Part shown: positions 17,322 to 25,265 of the stretch, one piece after another | Layout: the number at the start of each line of letters is the position of its first letter | Position numbering within the stretch: position 1 is the stretch's first letter | Source of the DNA: Ferrimonas balearica DSM 9799 | Lineage (GTDB): Bacteria > Pseudomonadota > Gammaproteobacteria > Enterobacterales > Shewanellaceae | Assembly: GCF_000148645.1 (NCBI RefSeq) | Contig: NC_014541.1 | Span: forward strand, 1,364,001 to 1,428,000 | DNA length: 64,000 nucleotides | Direction: 5' to 3' | Notes under the pieces: model-generated | What the model saw: only the letters and a program-made list of their open reading frames with translations | Databases searched by the model: none | Told to the model about the DNA's origin: nothing | Translations under genes and position numbers: made by a program

Positions 17322-17967
17322 AACGGCGCTCCAGTTCGGAAATTTGGTCTTCGGTGAGGTAGCGGATCGGCTGGTTTTCCAGCATCAGCATCAGCTTGGC
17401 GGTCTCTTCCAGCTCTTCCATGTTGTCCACCGCGTTGATCAGGCTGGTGCCGGTCACAACCGGGCCGTGATTGGCCAGCAGCATGGCGCGGTGGTCAGCA
17501 GAGAGCGCGGCCAGATCACGGGCGATCTCGCTGGCACCGGGGGCGTAGTAGGGCACCAACGGCAGCTTGCCCACCCGCATCACGTAGTAGGGGGTGAACG
17601 GGCGAATCACGTTGTCCGGGTTGAGGTCAGCGCGGCAGGAGAGCGCGGTCAGGTGGGTGCAGTGCAGGTGCACCACCGCCCCGAAGTCGGGGTTGGCGCG
17701 GTACATCGCCAGGTGAAACTGAACCTCTTTGGAGGGGCGGTCACCGCTGAGGTGTTCGCCCTCCAGGCTGACTTTGGAGAGGGTGTCCGCCTGCAGCCGG
17801 CCCAATGAGGCGCCGGTCGGGGTGGCCAGAATGGTGCTGTCGGCCAGTTTGACGGAAAGGTTGCCCGCGCCACCGGTGGCGTAGCCACGGGCAAACAGGG
17901 AGCGGCCCAGTTCCACCATCTGCTGACGCAGGGCTTGTTCCTGCTGGTGCAGTGCTGCCAGATTCAT
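17314..17967 (-). CDS. otnC: 3-oxo-tetronate 4-phosphate decarboxylase OtnC (YgbL)
   Basis: Class II aldolase/adducin-fold enzyme of 217 residues that decarboxylates 3-oxo-tetronate 4-phosphate to dihydroxyacetone phosphate. Metal ligands are visible: HLHCTHLTALS supplies two histidines and LANHGPVVTG the third; PTGASLGRL, SKEVQFHLAMY and the acid/base residues in between are family-typical. Overlaps otnK by four bases and otnI by eight. Confidence 0.93.
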   Translation of the reverse strand: MNLAALHQQEQALRQQMVELGRSLFARGYATGGAGNLSVKLADSTILATPTGASLGRLQADTLSKVSLEGEHLSGDRPSKEVQFHLAMYRANPDFGAVVHLHCTHLTALSCRADLNPDNVIRPFTPYYVMRVGKLPLVPYYAPGASEIARDLAALSADHRAMLLANHGPVVTGTSLINAVDNMEELEETAKLMLMLENQPIRYLTEDQISELERRYG

Positions 17968-19232
17968 TTCGCCTCCGGGATCATCGCCTGGGCGTCGAAG
18001 AAGAAACGCTCCTGGCCAAAGTTGCCGGACTTGAGGGTCAGGCTGATGGGCTCGGAGACGGCGCGCACCCAGGGCACCCCCGGAGCGATCGGCGGGCCGA
18101 TGTGGAAGGCTTCCACATTGAGGCTTTGGGTGACGATGCCGGAGGTTTCGCCCCCCGCCACAATAAAGTTGGTGACCCCTTCCGCTTTCAGACGGGCGGC
18201 CAATCGGCCAAAGGTCTGCTCCACCGCGTGGGAGGCTTGCTCTGCACCGTACTGGGCCTGGATCGCCTTGAGCTTCTGCGGCTCGGCGGTGGCGTACAGC
18301 ATCGGGGCCAGAGCGTTATCCAGACGGGGCAGTACCCAGTTGAGCAGGGTCTCCACGTAGCCGGCGTCGTTCAGGCAGGCTTCCACATCCAGCACCAAGG
18401 ATTCGGCTTCGGCGCGGTAGGCGGCCACCTGGGCGTTGGTCATCACCGAGCAGGAACCGGACAGCACCACGGTGCGGCCGGCTTGGGGCTGACCCGCAGC
18501 CTGGGTGTCGCTGGCGTTGGCCCCTGCGGGCGCCAGATTACGGGCGATGCCCAGCGCCAGGCCGGAACCCCCGGTGACCAGCGCCATGCCCTGTACGGAT
18601 TGTCCGAGGGTTTCCAGATGGCGTTCGTTCAGGGTATCGACCACGGCATAGCGGTGGCCCTGAGCCTGCAGTTCGGCGTAACGCGCCTGAACCGCCTCGA
18701 CACCCGCGTCGATCACGCTGGCGTTCACCAGACCGGTGGTGCCCTTGGCCTGTGCGTTCATCAGGCGGATCAGGGAGCTGTCGGTCATCGGGGTCACCGG
18801 GTGATCCTTCATGCCGGAGTCGGACAGCAACTGCTCACCCACAAACAGGTGGCCCATGTAAACGCTGCGGCCATTCACCGGCAGTGACGGACAGAGGATG
18901 GTCAGCGGGGTATCCAGCGCCTCCATCAGGGCATCGGTCACCGGACCGATATTGCCCTCGGCGGTGCTGTCGAAGGTGGAGCAGTACTTGAAGTAGATCT
19001 GCTCGGCCCCCTGCTGTTTCAGCCACGCCAGTGCAGCCAGAGAGTCGGTCACCGCCTGGTCCACCGGGCAGGAGCGGGACTTAAGGCTGATCACCACCGC
19101 ATCGGTATCCAGCGTCACATCGCCCTGGGGGATGCCACTGAACTGCACGGCACGCAGGCCGTTGGCCACCAGGAAACTGGCGATGTCGGTGGCGCCGGTA
19201 AAGTCGTCTGCAATCACGCCGACCCGGATCAT
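17964..19232 (-). CDS. otnK: 3-oxo-tetronate kinase OtnK (YgbK)
   Basis: Four-carbon acid sugar kinase of 422 residues with the two-domain DUF1537 architecture. The N-terminal substrate domain opens with VIADDFTGATDIA and includes KYCSTFDSTAEGNIGPVTDA; the C-terminal nucleotide domain has VLSGSCSVMTNAQ and IVAGGETSGIV. It phosphorylates 3-oxo-tetronate at O4. I chose the ATG at 19232, which overlaps the ltnD stop (ATGA) and starts the conserved MIRVGVIADDF; a longer in-frame reading from 19307 would run deep into ltnD. Confidence 0.93.
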   Translation of the reverse strand: MIRVGVIADDFTGATDIASFLVANGLRAVQFSGIPQGDVTLDTDAVVISLKSRSCPVDQAVTDSLAALAWLKQQGAEQIYFKYCSTFDSTAEGNIGPVTDALMEALDTPLTILCPSLPVNGRSVYMGHLFVGEQLLSDSGMKDHPVTPMTDSSLIRLMNAQAKGTTGLVNASVIDAGVEAVQARYAELQAQGHRYAVVDTLNERHLETLGQSVQGMALVTGGSGLALGIARNLAPAGANASDTQAAGQPQAGRTVVLSGSCSVMTNAQVAAYRAEAESLVLDVEACLNDAGYVETLLNWVLPRLDNALAPMLYATAEPQKLKAIQAQYGAEQASHAVEQTFGRLAARLKAEGVTNFIVAGGETSGIVTQSLNVEAFHIGPPIAPGVPWVRAVSEPISLTLKSGNFGQERFFFDAQAMIPEAK

Positions 19233-20140
19233 GCCTTGGCCTCCGGGGTCACGTTGAGCGGCAGCTCGATGCCCTGGAAGCTGTGGATCACGGCGGAGTC
19301 GTCCCACTGGCCGTAGCCAGCATTGGAGGCGTTCACAAACTGGTTGTAGGCGGTGCTGGCCAGCGGCAGCGGAAACTTCAGCGCTTTGGCGGTGTCCGCC
19401 ACCAGGCCCAGGTCTTTGACGAAGATGTCGACCATGGAGGTGGGGGTGTAGTCACCGTCCACCACGTGTTTCATGCGGTTTTCAAACATCCAGCTGTTGC
19501 CGGCGGCGTTGGTCACTACCTCGTACATGGTGTCCAGCGGGATGCCGGCGCGGGCGGCCAGTGCCATCGCTTCGGCACCGGCGGCGATGTGAACACCGGC
19601 CAGCAGCTGGTGGATGATCTTGACGGTGGCGCCGAGACCGATCTCGGCACCGATGGTGTACACCTTACCGGCGGTGGCATCCAGTACCGGCTGCAGCTTG
19701 GCAAAAGCCGCTTCAGAACCGGAGGCCATGATGGTCATCTCACCGGCGGCGGCCTTGGCGGCACCACCGGATACCGGGGCGTCCAGCATCAGCAGGCCGC
19801 GCTGTTCCAGGCCCGCGGCAATCGCCTTGGCGTCGTCCGCGGAGATGGTGGCGGACACCATCACAGCGGTGCCAGGCTTCAGCGCGTCGGCCAGGCCCAG
19901 GTCAAACAGGATGGTGTTCACCTGTTTGGCGTTCACCACCAGCATCAGTACGGCGTCGAGGTGTTCAGCAAAGGCTTTGGCATCGGTGCCGACGGCGGTG
20001 GCACCATTGGCTTTCAGGGTGGCCAGCGCCTGCTCGTTGAGGTCCACACCGTAGGTGGCGAGGCCAGCGTTAATGCAAGATTGGGCGGCGCCCATGCCCA
20101 TGGAGCCCAGGCCGATGACGGCAACGGAGTAGGAGGTCAT
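19229..20140 (-). CDS. ltnD: L-threonate dehydrogenase LtnD (YgbJ)
   Basis: NAD-dependent 3-hydroxyisobutyrate-dehydrogenase-type enzyme of 303 residues that oxidises the four-carbon acid at C2. Rossmann motif VIGLGSMGMGAAQS near the start, substrate loop DAPVSGGAAKAAAGEMTIM near residue 120, and the catalytic lysine in VKIIHQLLAG. The ATG at 20140 is followed by the conserved SYSVAVIGLG. First gene of the operon; a 16-base operator ends ten bases upstream of its start, next to the ribosome site. Confidence 0.93.
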   Translation of the reverse strand: MTSYSVAVIGLGSMGMGAAQSCINAGLATYGVDLNEQALATLKANGATAVGTDAKAFAEHLDAVLMLVVNAKQVNTILFDLGLADALKPGTAVMVSATISADDAKAIAAGLEQRGLLMLDAPVSGGAAKAAAGEMTIMASGSEAAFAKLQPVLDATAGKVYTIGAEIGLGATVKIIHQLLAGVHIAAGAEAMALAARAGIPLDTMYEVVTNAAGNSWMFENRMKHVVDGDYTPTSMVDIFVKDLGLVADTAKALKFPLPLASTAYNQFVNASNAGYGQWDDSAVIHSFQGIELPLNVTPEAKA

Positions 20141-20149
20141 GCTGATCCC

Positions 20150-20165
20150 TGTGAAAAGTTGTGAA
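20150..20165 (-). promoter_or_regulatory. Operator O1 at the ltnD start
   Basis: TGTGAAAAGTTGTGAA on the plus strand, i.e. TTCACAACTTTTCACA read toward ltnD: two TTCACA half sites in direct repeat, ten bases apart. The same 16 bases recur in inverted orientation at 20343, in front of the repressor gene. Likely DeoR-family repressor site. Confidence 0.7.
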
Positions 20166-20220
20166 TGCCGCAACGGTTTTGGCTTGCACCCCGTTGGGCA
20201 GGGAATTTGGGGCGCGATTA

Positions 20221-20235
20221 TCACAGGAATTCACA
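20221..20235 (+). promoter_or_regulatory. Operator-like site O2 in the middle of the divergent region
   Basis: TCACAGGAATTCACA has the same TCACA-five bases-TCACA spacing and agrees with O3 at 11 of 15 positions. A further single half site TGTGA is at 20272. Confidence 0.5.
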
Positions 20236-20342
20236 TGTTGGTGGCTTTGCATTCGGTGGCGAGTGAGGAAATGTGATCTCGCCCCAAATGCCGTGTCAGT
20301 TGGTCTTACCGGCTGGGCAGGAGGCATGGGCTGAGGTAGACT

Positions 20343-20358
20343 TTCACAACTTTTCACA
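20343..20358 (+). promoter_or_regulatory. Operator O3 immediately before the repressor start
   Basis: TTCACAACTTTTCACA, the exact reverse complement of O1. It ends two bases before the repressor ATG and so covers the ribosome-binding position, which suits autoregulation. Confidence 0.7.
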
Positions 20359-20360
20359 GA

Positions 20361-21140
20361 ATGACCCGGTTTATGATCCCCGCTGAACGCCAACGCACCA
20401 TCCTGGCCCTGCTCGATAAGCAGGAGATCCTCTCGATTGCCGAACTGACCGCGCTGCTGGCGGTGTCCCACATGACGGTACGGCGTGACATCGCCAAGCT
20501 GGAGGAGAAGGGCGAGGTGTTCTCGGTGGCGGGCGGTGTGCAGCGGATGCAGGCGGTGCGCGAAGAGCTGGGGCACCTGGTCAAGGCCAGTCAGAACCAG
20601 GGCATTAAACGGGCGCTCGGCGAAGCGTGCCGTGACCGGGTGCCACCGCGGGCCACGGTTTACCTGGATGCGGGCACCACCCTGCTGGAGGTGGCCAAGG
20701 TGCTGGCGGACCGGGACGACCTGCTGATCGTCACCAATGACTTCTTTATCGCCGGTTACCTGGCGGAACATGGCAAGGGCCAGCTTTACCACACCGGGGG
20801 GCTGGTTGACCGCGATAACCACTCCTGCGTTGGCGATCTGGCGGCCCGCTTTCTGCGCGGCCTCAATATCGACCTCGCTTTTATCTCGGCGTCCTGCTGG
20901 AACCCCCGTGGCATCTCCTCACCCAGTCAGGACAAGGTGATGGTGAAGCGGGCCATCGCCCGGGTGGCGCGCCAGTCGGTGCTGGTGTGTGATTCCAGCA
21001 AGTTTGGCCGCACCGGCACCTTTATGGCGATGGAAACCGCCGAGTTCGATGCCGTGATCAGCGACCCCGACCTGCCCGCCGCCTATCAGGAGCGGCTGGC
21101 GGCAGAAGACGTCGAGTGGGTGGCGGTTGGCGTCAGCTGA
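20361..21140 (+). CDS. ygbI: DeoR/GlpR-family repressor (YgbI-like)
   Basis: 259-residue sugar-phosphate-responsive repressor. N-terminal winged helix: ERQRTILALLDKQEILSI, then the recognition helix SHMTVRRDIAKLEEKG, then the wing FSVAGGVQR. The C-terminal effector domain has YLDAGTTLLEVAKVLA and DLAFISASCWN. It is divergent from ltnD, as ygbI is from ygbJ in E. coli, and three repeat operators lie between them. The ATG at 20361 lacks a clear ribosome site because the operator sits there; the in-frame ATG at 20373 is the alternative. Confidence 0.9.
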   Translation: MTRFMIPAERQRTILALLDKQEILSIAELTALLAVSHMTVRRDIAKLEEKGEVFSVAGGVQRMQAVREELGHLVKASQNQGIKRALGEACRDRVPPRATVYLDAGTTLLEVAKVLADRDDLLIVTNDFFIAGYLAEHGKGQLYHTGGLVDRDNHSCVGDLAARFLRGLNIDLAFISASCWNPRGISSPSQDKVMVKRAIARVARQSVLVCDSSKFGRTGTFMAMETAEFDAVISDPDLPAAYQERLAAEDVEWVAVGVS

Positions 21141-21235
21141 GCTCTGGCGGGTTGGCAAATGTGCGCTGGGTGGGGGACGAAGCGGGTCATCGGGCGTATC
21201 ATTCTGCTTCTTGTTCTATCGGAAACTGCTGCACT

Positions 21236-21706
21236 ATGACCCCTGCCATCAACGCGGCCAAAAAGGCCAAAGTCCCCCATCAAATCCATCAGTACCACCA
21301 CGACCCGGCGGCGGAATCCTACGGTTTGGAGGCGGCCGAAGCGCTGGGAAAATCCCCTCAGCAGGTGTTTAAGACCCTGTTGGCGGCGGATGACGCGGGC
21401 AAGCTGTATGTGGCGGTGGTGCCGGTGGCGGGCAAGCTGGATCTGAAGGCGCTGGCCAAAGCGGTTAAGGCTAAGAAACTGGTGATGGCCAATCCCGCCG
21501 ATGCAGAGAAAGCCACCGGCTATGTGGTGGGCGGCATCAGTCCTCTGGGGCAGAAGAAGCGTCTGCCACTGGTGCTGGACGACAGCGCCAGTCAGTTTGA
21601 CACCATTTGCGTCTCGGCAGGACGTCGTGGCCTGGAGATTGAGCTGGCCCCCGCCGATCTGCTGAAACTGACCGGCGGCAGTCTGGGCCCGGTGGGGCGC
21701 GGTTAA
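21236..21706 (+). CDS. ybaK: Cys-tRNA(Pro)/Cys-tRNA(Cys) deacylase YbaK
   Basis: Editing enzyme of 156 residues that removes cysteine from mischarged tRNA(Pro). Typical YbaK features: the catalytic lysine in QQVFKTLLAADD, VAVVPVAGKLDLKALAKA, TGYVVGGISPLGQKKRLP and the C-terminal ISAGRRG-like stretch (VSAGRRGLEIELAPADL). The start is the ATG that opens MTPAINAAKKA; longer in-frame extensions have no family counterpart. Single gene, convergent with the EAL gene. Confidence 0.9.
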   Translation: MTPAINAAKKAKVPHQIHQYHHDPAAESYGLEAAEALGKSPQQVFKTLLAADDAGKLYVAVVPVAGKLDLKALAKAVKAKKLVMANPADAEKATGYVVGGISPLGQKKRLPLVLDDSASQFDTICVSAGRRGLEIELAPADLLKLTGGSLGPVGRG

Positions 21707-21712
21707 GCGCCC

Positions 21713-23254
21713 CTACTCACAGCGTGCAGGGCGACCAAAGAAGTAACCCTGCATCATCGCCACCCCTTTCTGGCGCAGGTATTCGGCCTGCGCTTCGGTT
21801 TCCACCCCTTCCACTACCAGTGGGATCCGCGAATCCACCCCCATCTGGATCATCGCTTCGAGCATGGTGGCTTTCAGGCCACCGGTGCCGATGGCCTGGG
21901 TGTAGCTCTTGTCGATCTTAATCAGGTCCGGCCGGAACTGGCCCAGAAATCCCAGGTCATTGTGACCGGTGCCAAAATCGTCCAGCGCCAGTCGGAATCC
22001 GGCTTGTTGCAGGCGCACCAGGCTGGCCACCGTGTCGGCGCCCTGCAGCGGGTCGCGCTCGGTGATCTCAATAACAATCTGGGCCGGGCTCAGTCCGCGC
22101 TGCTTCAGCACCGGCACCAGCCAGCTCTCCAGATCCTGGCCAGCCAGTTGGTCCAGGGTCAGGTTGAGGCTCAGGTACTGGCTGGGTTGCAACAGCGGTA
22201 ACGCCTGGTTGAGCAGGTGGGTGGTGAGGCCATTCAGACGTTGGTGGCGCTCCAGCAGAGTGACAAACAGGTTGGGCGGCACAAACCCTTCGGAAGGGTG
22301 TTGCCAGCGGGCCAGCTGCTCGTAGCCCAGAACCTCGCCGGTCATGGCATCCACAATCGGCTGGTAAACCGGGTAGATCTCGCCGCGCTGATAGCACAGC
22401 TCAATGTCATTGAGGTACAGCCCCTGCAGGCTGCGCTTACGACGCCACCACATCGGCAGGGCAAAACTCATCGCCAGCCAGGGCACGCCCACCACAGACA
22501 GCCAGGACTTCAGGGTATTGCCCAGCTGGCCACTGGGCAGTACCAGTTCGGCGGAGATGGGCCCCTTGGTGCGGATATACCGGTATTCCATCGGGTCGGT
22601 CATGTCGGTGTCGCCGAACAGCAGGAAGGGCTGTTTTCGGTAGCGCAGTTCGCCCCGGGCCATAAAGCGGGCCGGGTCTGAGGGCAGCATGATGTCGGTC
22701 AGGGTCTGGCGATTGGTGTTGCCCATCACGTAGTGGCCGGGACTGAGCTCCACCATAAAGAGGTACAGCTCGCCGGACAGGGTGGTTTTGCGCGCCAGAT
22801 AGAAGCCCGGCTTGATGGGATTGCTCAGCGCCAGCTGGTAGTCGTAGGGGGTGATCTCGTTATTGTTGGCGGCGCGACAAAAGCCAATCTCATCGCTGAT
22901 GTAGGCGTAGTCGTTGGCCAGGCTGGAGTGTTGGGCGCGCACCAGCAGCTTATCCAGCAACTCGGCATCGCAGGCGGTGAAACGGTCGGGCCAACGCTCG
23001 CGGGTGTTTTCCATACGCTTTAACACGTAGGCGGAGCGGTCCACCGCAAAATCCAGGTATTGGCCGGTGCGGTAGCTCAGATCCAGTGGCGCCAGCAGCG
23101 CCAGCAATGCCAGGCCAAGCAGCATCAGCAGCAGGGCATCCCAGCTGCAGCGCAGGGCTTCATGACAGAGCGAACGGAGTTTAGGGAGCAACACGGTACC
23201 ACACCGGAACGAGGAACGACGGCGCAGTCTATGAGTCGCTCGCGGTTGCGGCAA
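21713..23254 (-). CDS. CSS-motif EAL-domain cyclic-di-GMP phosphodiesterase
   Basis: Membrane protein of about 500 residues. N-terminal membrane helix (ALLLMLLGLALLALLAPL), a periplasmic CSS-type sensor domain with paired cysteines (FTACDAELL and GFCRAAN), a second membrane helix (near WLSVVGVPWLAMSFALPMWW), and a C-terminal EAL domain. Catalytic motifs: the signature glutamate appears as GYEQLARW (EQL, not EAL), LNLTLDQL with the metal-binding Asn, VIEITERD, LALDDFGTGH, LIKIDKS and VVEGVET. All metal and catalytic residues seem to be kept, so it is probably active. Disulfide formation in the sensor is known to restrain activity of such proteins. The start is uncertain: ATG 23254 or GTG 23194. 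Confidence 0.88.
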   Translation of the reverse strand: MPQPRATHRLRRRSSFRCGTVLLPKLRSLCHEALRCSWDALLLMLLGLALLALLAPLDLSYRTGQYLDFAVDRSAYVLKRMENTRERWPDRFTACDAELLDKLLVRAQHSSLANDYAYISDEIGFCRAANNNEITPYDYQLALSNPIKPGFYLARKTTLSGELYLFMVELSPGHYVMGNTNRQTLTDIMLPSDPARFMARGELRYRKQPFLLFGDTDMTDPMEYRYIRTKGPISAELVLPSGQLGNTLKSWLSVVGVPWLAMSFALPMWWRRKRSLQGLYLNDIELCYQRGEIYPVYQPIVDAMTGEVLGYEQLARWQHPSEGFVPPNLFVTLLERHQRLNGLTTHLLNQALPLLQPSQYLSLNLTLDQLAGQDLESWLVPVLKQRGLSPAQIVIEITERDPLQGADTVASLVRLQQAGFRLALDDFGTGHNDLGFLGQFRPDLIKIDKSYTQAIGTGGLKATMLEAMIQMGVDSRIPLVVEGVETEAQAEYLRQKGVAMMQGYFFGRPARCE

Positions 23255-23384
23255 GCGGTGAGATCAAACTAATGAAACTTAAACGTTAAGGGGTGATCTG
23301 ACCGTAACTTTTGCCAAAAGCTGGCTTCATCTTTTACTTGAACTGCGTTAGGCAAGTGTTTACCTATCAATAACATAAAGGCCA

Positions 23385-23406
23385 GGGCGGCATCGCAATG
23401 CCGCCC
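23385..23406 (-). terminator. Hairpin after asnB
   Basis: GGGCGGCAT / ATGCCGCCC stem with a four-base loop, 13 bases downstream of the asnB stop. The following minus-strand sequence has only three T in a row, so termination may be inefficient. Confidence 0.45.
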
Positions 23407-23418
23407 CGGTCTTCCGGT

Positions 23419-25083
23419 TCAGTAGCTGGACTGGTGTACCGATTGCACTGAACGGCCGGAGGGATCGGTGATGTTGCGCAGGCTGTCGTCCCAGGCCAGC
23501 GCTTCCGGCGTGGAACAGGCCACCGATTTGCCACCGGGCACACACTCTGCCGCAGAGTCGAGCGGGAACTGCTCAGCAAACAGCTGACGGTAGAGATACG
23601 CTTCCTTGGTGTCCGGAGTGTTGTAGGGGAAGCGGAAGTGGGCGTTCTCCAGCTCCTGGTCGCTGATCTGGTTGTCTGCAAATACTTTGAGTTGGTCAAT
23701 CCAGGAGTAGCCCACGCCGTCGCCAAACTGCTCCTTCTGACGCCAGGCCACCGATTCCGGCAGGTAGTGTGCAAACGCTTCGCGCAGCACCTGTTTCTCA
23801 ATCCGCCCCTCGGTGATCAGCTTGGCCTCAGGGTTAAGGCGCATGGCGACGTCGATGAACGCTTTGTCGAGGAAGGGCACCCGAGCTTCCACACCCCAGG
23901 CGGCCATCGCCTTATTGGCGCGCAGGCAGTCATACAGATGCAGCTTGTCGAGCTTGCGCACCGTCTCTTCATGGAACGCCTGGGCATTGGGGGCTTTATG
24001 GAAATAGAGGTAACCGCCAAACAGCTCGTCTGACCCCTCACCGGAGAGCACCATCTTGATCCCCATCGCCTTAATCATGCGCGCCATCAGGTACATCGGC
24101 GTGGCAGCCCGGACGGTGGTGACGTCGTAGGTCTCCAGGTGGTAGATCACATCGCGCAGGGCATCGATCCCCTCCTGCACGGTAAAGTTCAGTTCGTGGT
24201 GCACGGTGCCCAGATGGTCAGCCACTTCGGCGGCGGCTTTCAGGTCCGGCGCGCCCTCCAGCCCAATGGCAAAACTGTGCAGTTGGGGCCACCAGGCCGG
24301 GCTGGTTTCATCCTCTTCAATCCGTCGCTGAGAATATTTCTTTGCCAGCGCAGAGGTGATGGAGGAGTCCAGTCCGCCGGACAGCAGCACGCCATAGGGG
24401 ACGTCACACATCAGTTGACGCTTAACCGCGGCTTCCAGTGCCTGGCGCAGTTCGTCCCGGCTGGCGGGGTTGTCGGCCACCGCCTCGAAGTCGCGCCATT
24501 CGCGCTGGTAGTAGGTGACGGCTTTGCCCTTGTCGCTGTCGTAAAACTGACCCGGCAGGAACTCCTCCACCCGGGTGCAGACCGGCACCAGTGCCTTCAT
24601 CTCGGAGGCAACGTAACGGTTGCCGTGTTCATCAAAGCCCTGATAGAGCGGAACGATGCCGATATGGTCGCGGCCAATCAGGTAGCGGCCGCGGGCCTTG
24701 TCCCACAGGACAAAGGCGAAGATGCCGTTGAGCTTGTCGAGGAACTGGCTGCCGTACTTGTTGTAGAGGGCCAGGATCACTTCGCAGTCGGAGCCGGTCT
24801 GGAAGGCGTAACCGACGCTCAGTTCCTCACGCAGTTCACGGTGGTTGTAGATCTCGCCGTTGACGGCCAGCACCAGGTTGCCATCCGGGCTGTAGAGCGG
24901 TTGGGCGCCATTGTCGATGTCGACGATGGCGAGGCGTTCATGGGCCAGGATGGCTTGCTCATCGGCGTAGATCCCGGACCAGTCCGGCCCACGATGGCGC
25001 AGGGTTTTGGCCAGACGCAGGGCGTCCTGGCGCAGCGCTTGCGGATCGGTTTTGAGATCCAGGATGGCGAAGATCCCACACAT
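23419..25083 (-). CDS. asnB: Asparagine synthase B (glutamine-hydrolysing)
   Basis: 554 residues, the same length as E. coli AsnB. The ATG at 25083 gives Met-Cys, with Cys2 the nucleophile of the N-terminal glutaminase (MCGIFAILDLK); AAGGAG lies eight bases upstream. Glutaminase motifs LRHRGPDWSG and NGEIYNH follow, then the C-terminal synthetase domain with the pyrophosphate loop LLSGGLDSS and LSGEGSDELFGGY. Makes asparagine from aspartate, glutamine and ATP. Confidence 0.96.
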   Translation of the reverse strand: MCGIFAILDLKTDPQALRQDALRLAKTLRHRGPDWSGIYADEQAILAHERLAIVDIDNGAQPLYSPDGNLVLAVNGEIYNHRELREELSVGYAFQTGSDCEVILALYNKYGSQFLDKLNGIFAFVLWDKARGRYLIGRDHIGIVPLYQGFDEHGNRYVASEMKALVPVCTRVEEFLPGQFYDSDKGKAVTYYQREWRDFEAVADNPASRDELRQALEAAVKRQLMCDVPYGVLLSGGLDSSITSALAKKYSQRRIEEDETSPAWWPQLHSFAIGLEGAPDLKAAAEVADHLGTVHHELNFTVQEGIDALRDVIYHLETYDVTTVRAATPMYLMARMIKAMGIKMVLSGEGSDELFGGYLYFHKAPNAQAFHEETVRKLDKLHLYDCLRANKAMAAWGVEARVPFLDKAFIDVAMRLNPEAKLITEGRIEKQVLREAFAHYLPESVAWRQKEQFGDGVGYSWIDQLKVFADNQISDQELENAHFRFPYNTPDTKEAYLYRQLFAEQFPLDSAAECVPGGKSVACSTPEALAWDDSLRNITDPSGRSVQSVHQSSY

Positions 25084-25226
25084 ACAGGCAGCTCCTTGGG
25101 AGGGGGAAACAGGGGTCGAAAAGTCACCATGCCACGGCCTGTCAGACTTTGCCAAACACCGCGAAGCCCGCTATCAGCGGCGTTTATGTGCTGACCACAT
25201 CAGGTTATCTGTATGAGGTTAATACG

Positions 25227-25252
25227 AAAAAAAACCGGCCATGGCGGCCGGT
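25227..25252 (-). terminator. Terminator after the M28 peptidase gene
   Basis: ACCGGCC-ATGGC-GGCCGGT stem loop preceded on the plus strand by eight A, which read as a T run from the minus strand. It lies just past the stop at 25266. Confidence 0.9.
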
Positions 25253-25265
25253 ATTGTGCTTGCCC

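Noticed and set aside
20141-20360. CRP binding sites in the ltnD/ygbI region
   Set aside because: TGTGA and TCACA units occur, but as direct repeats ten bases apart; no TGTGA-six bases-TCACA palindrome is present.
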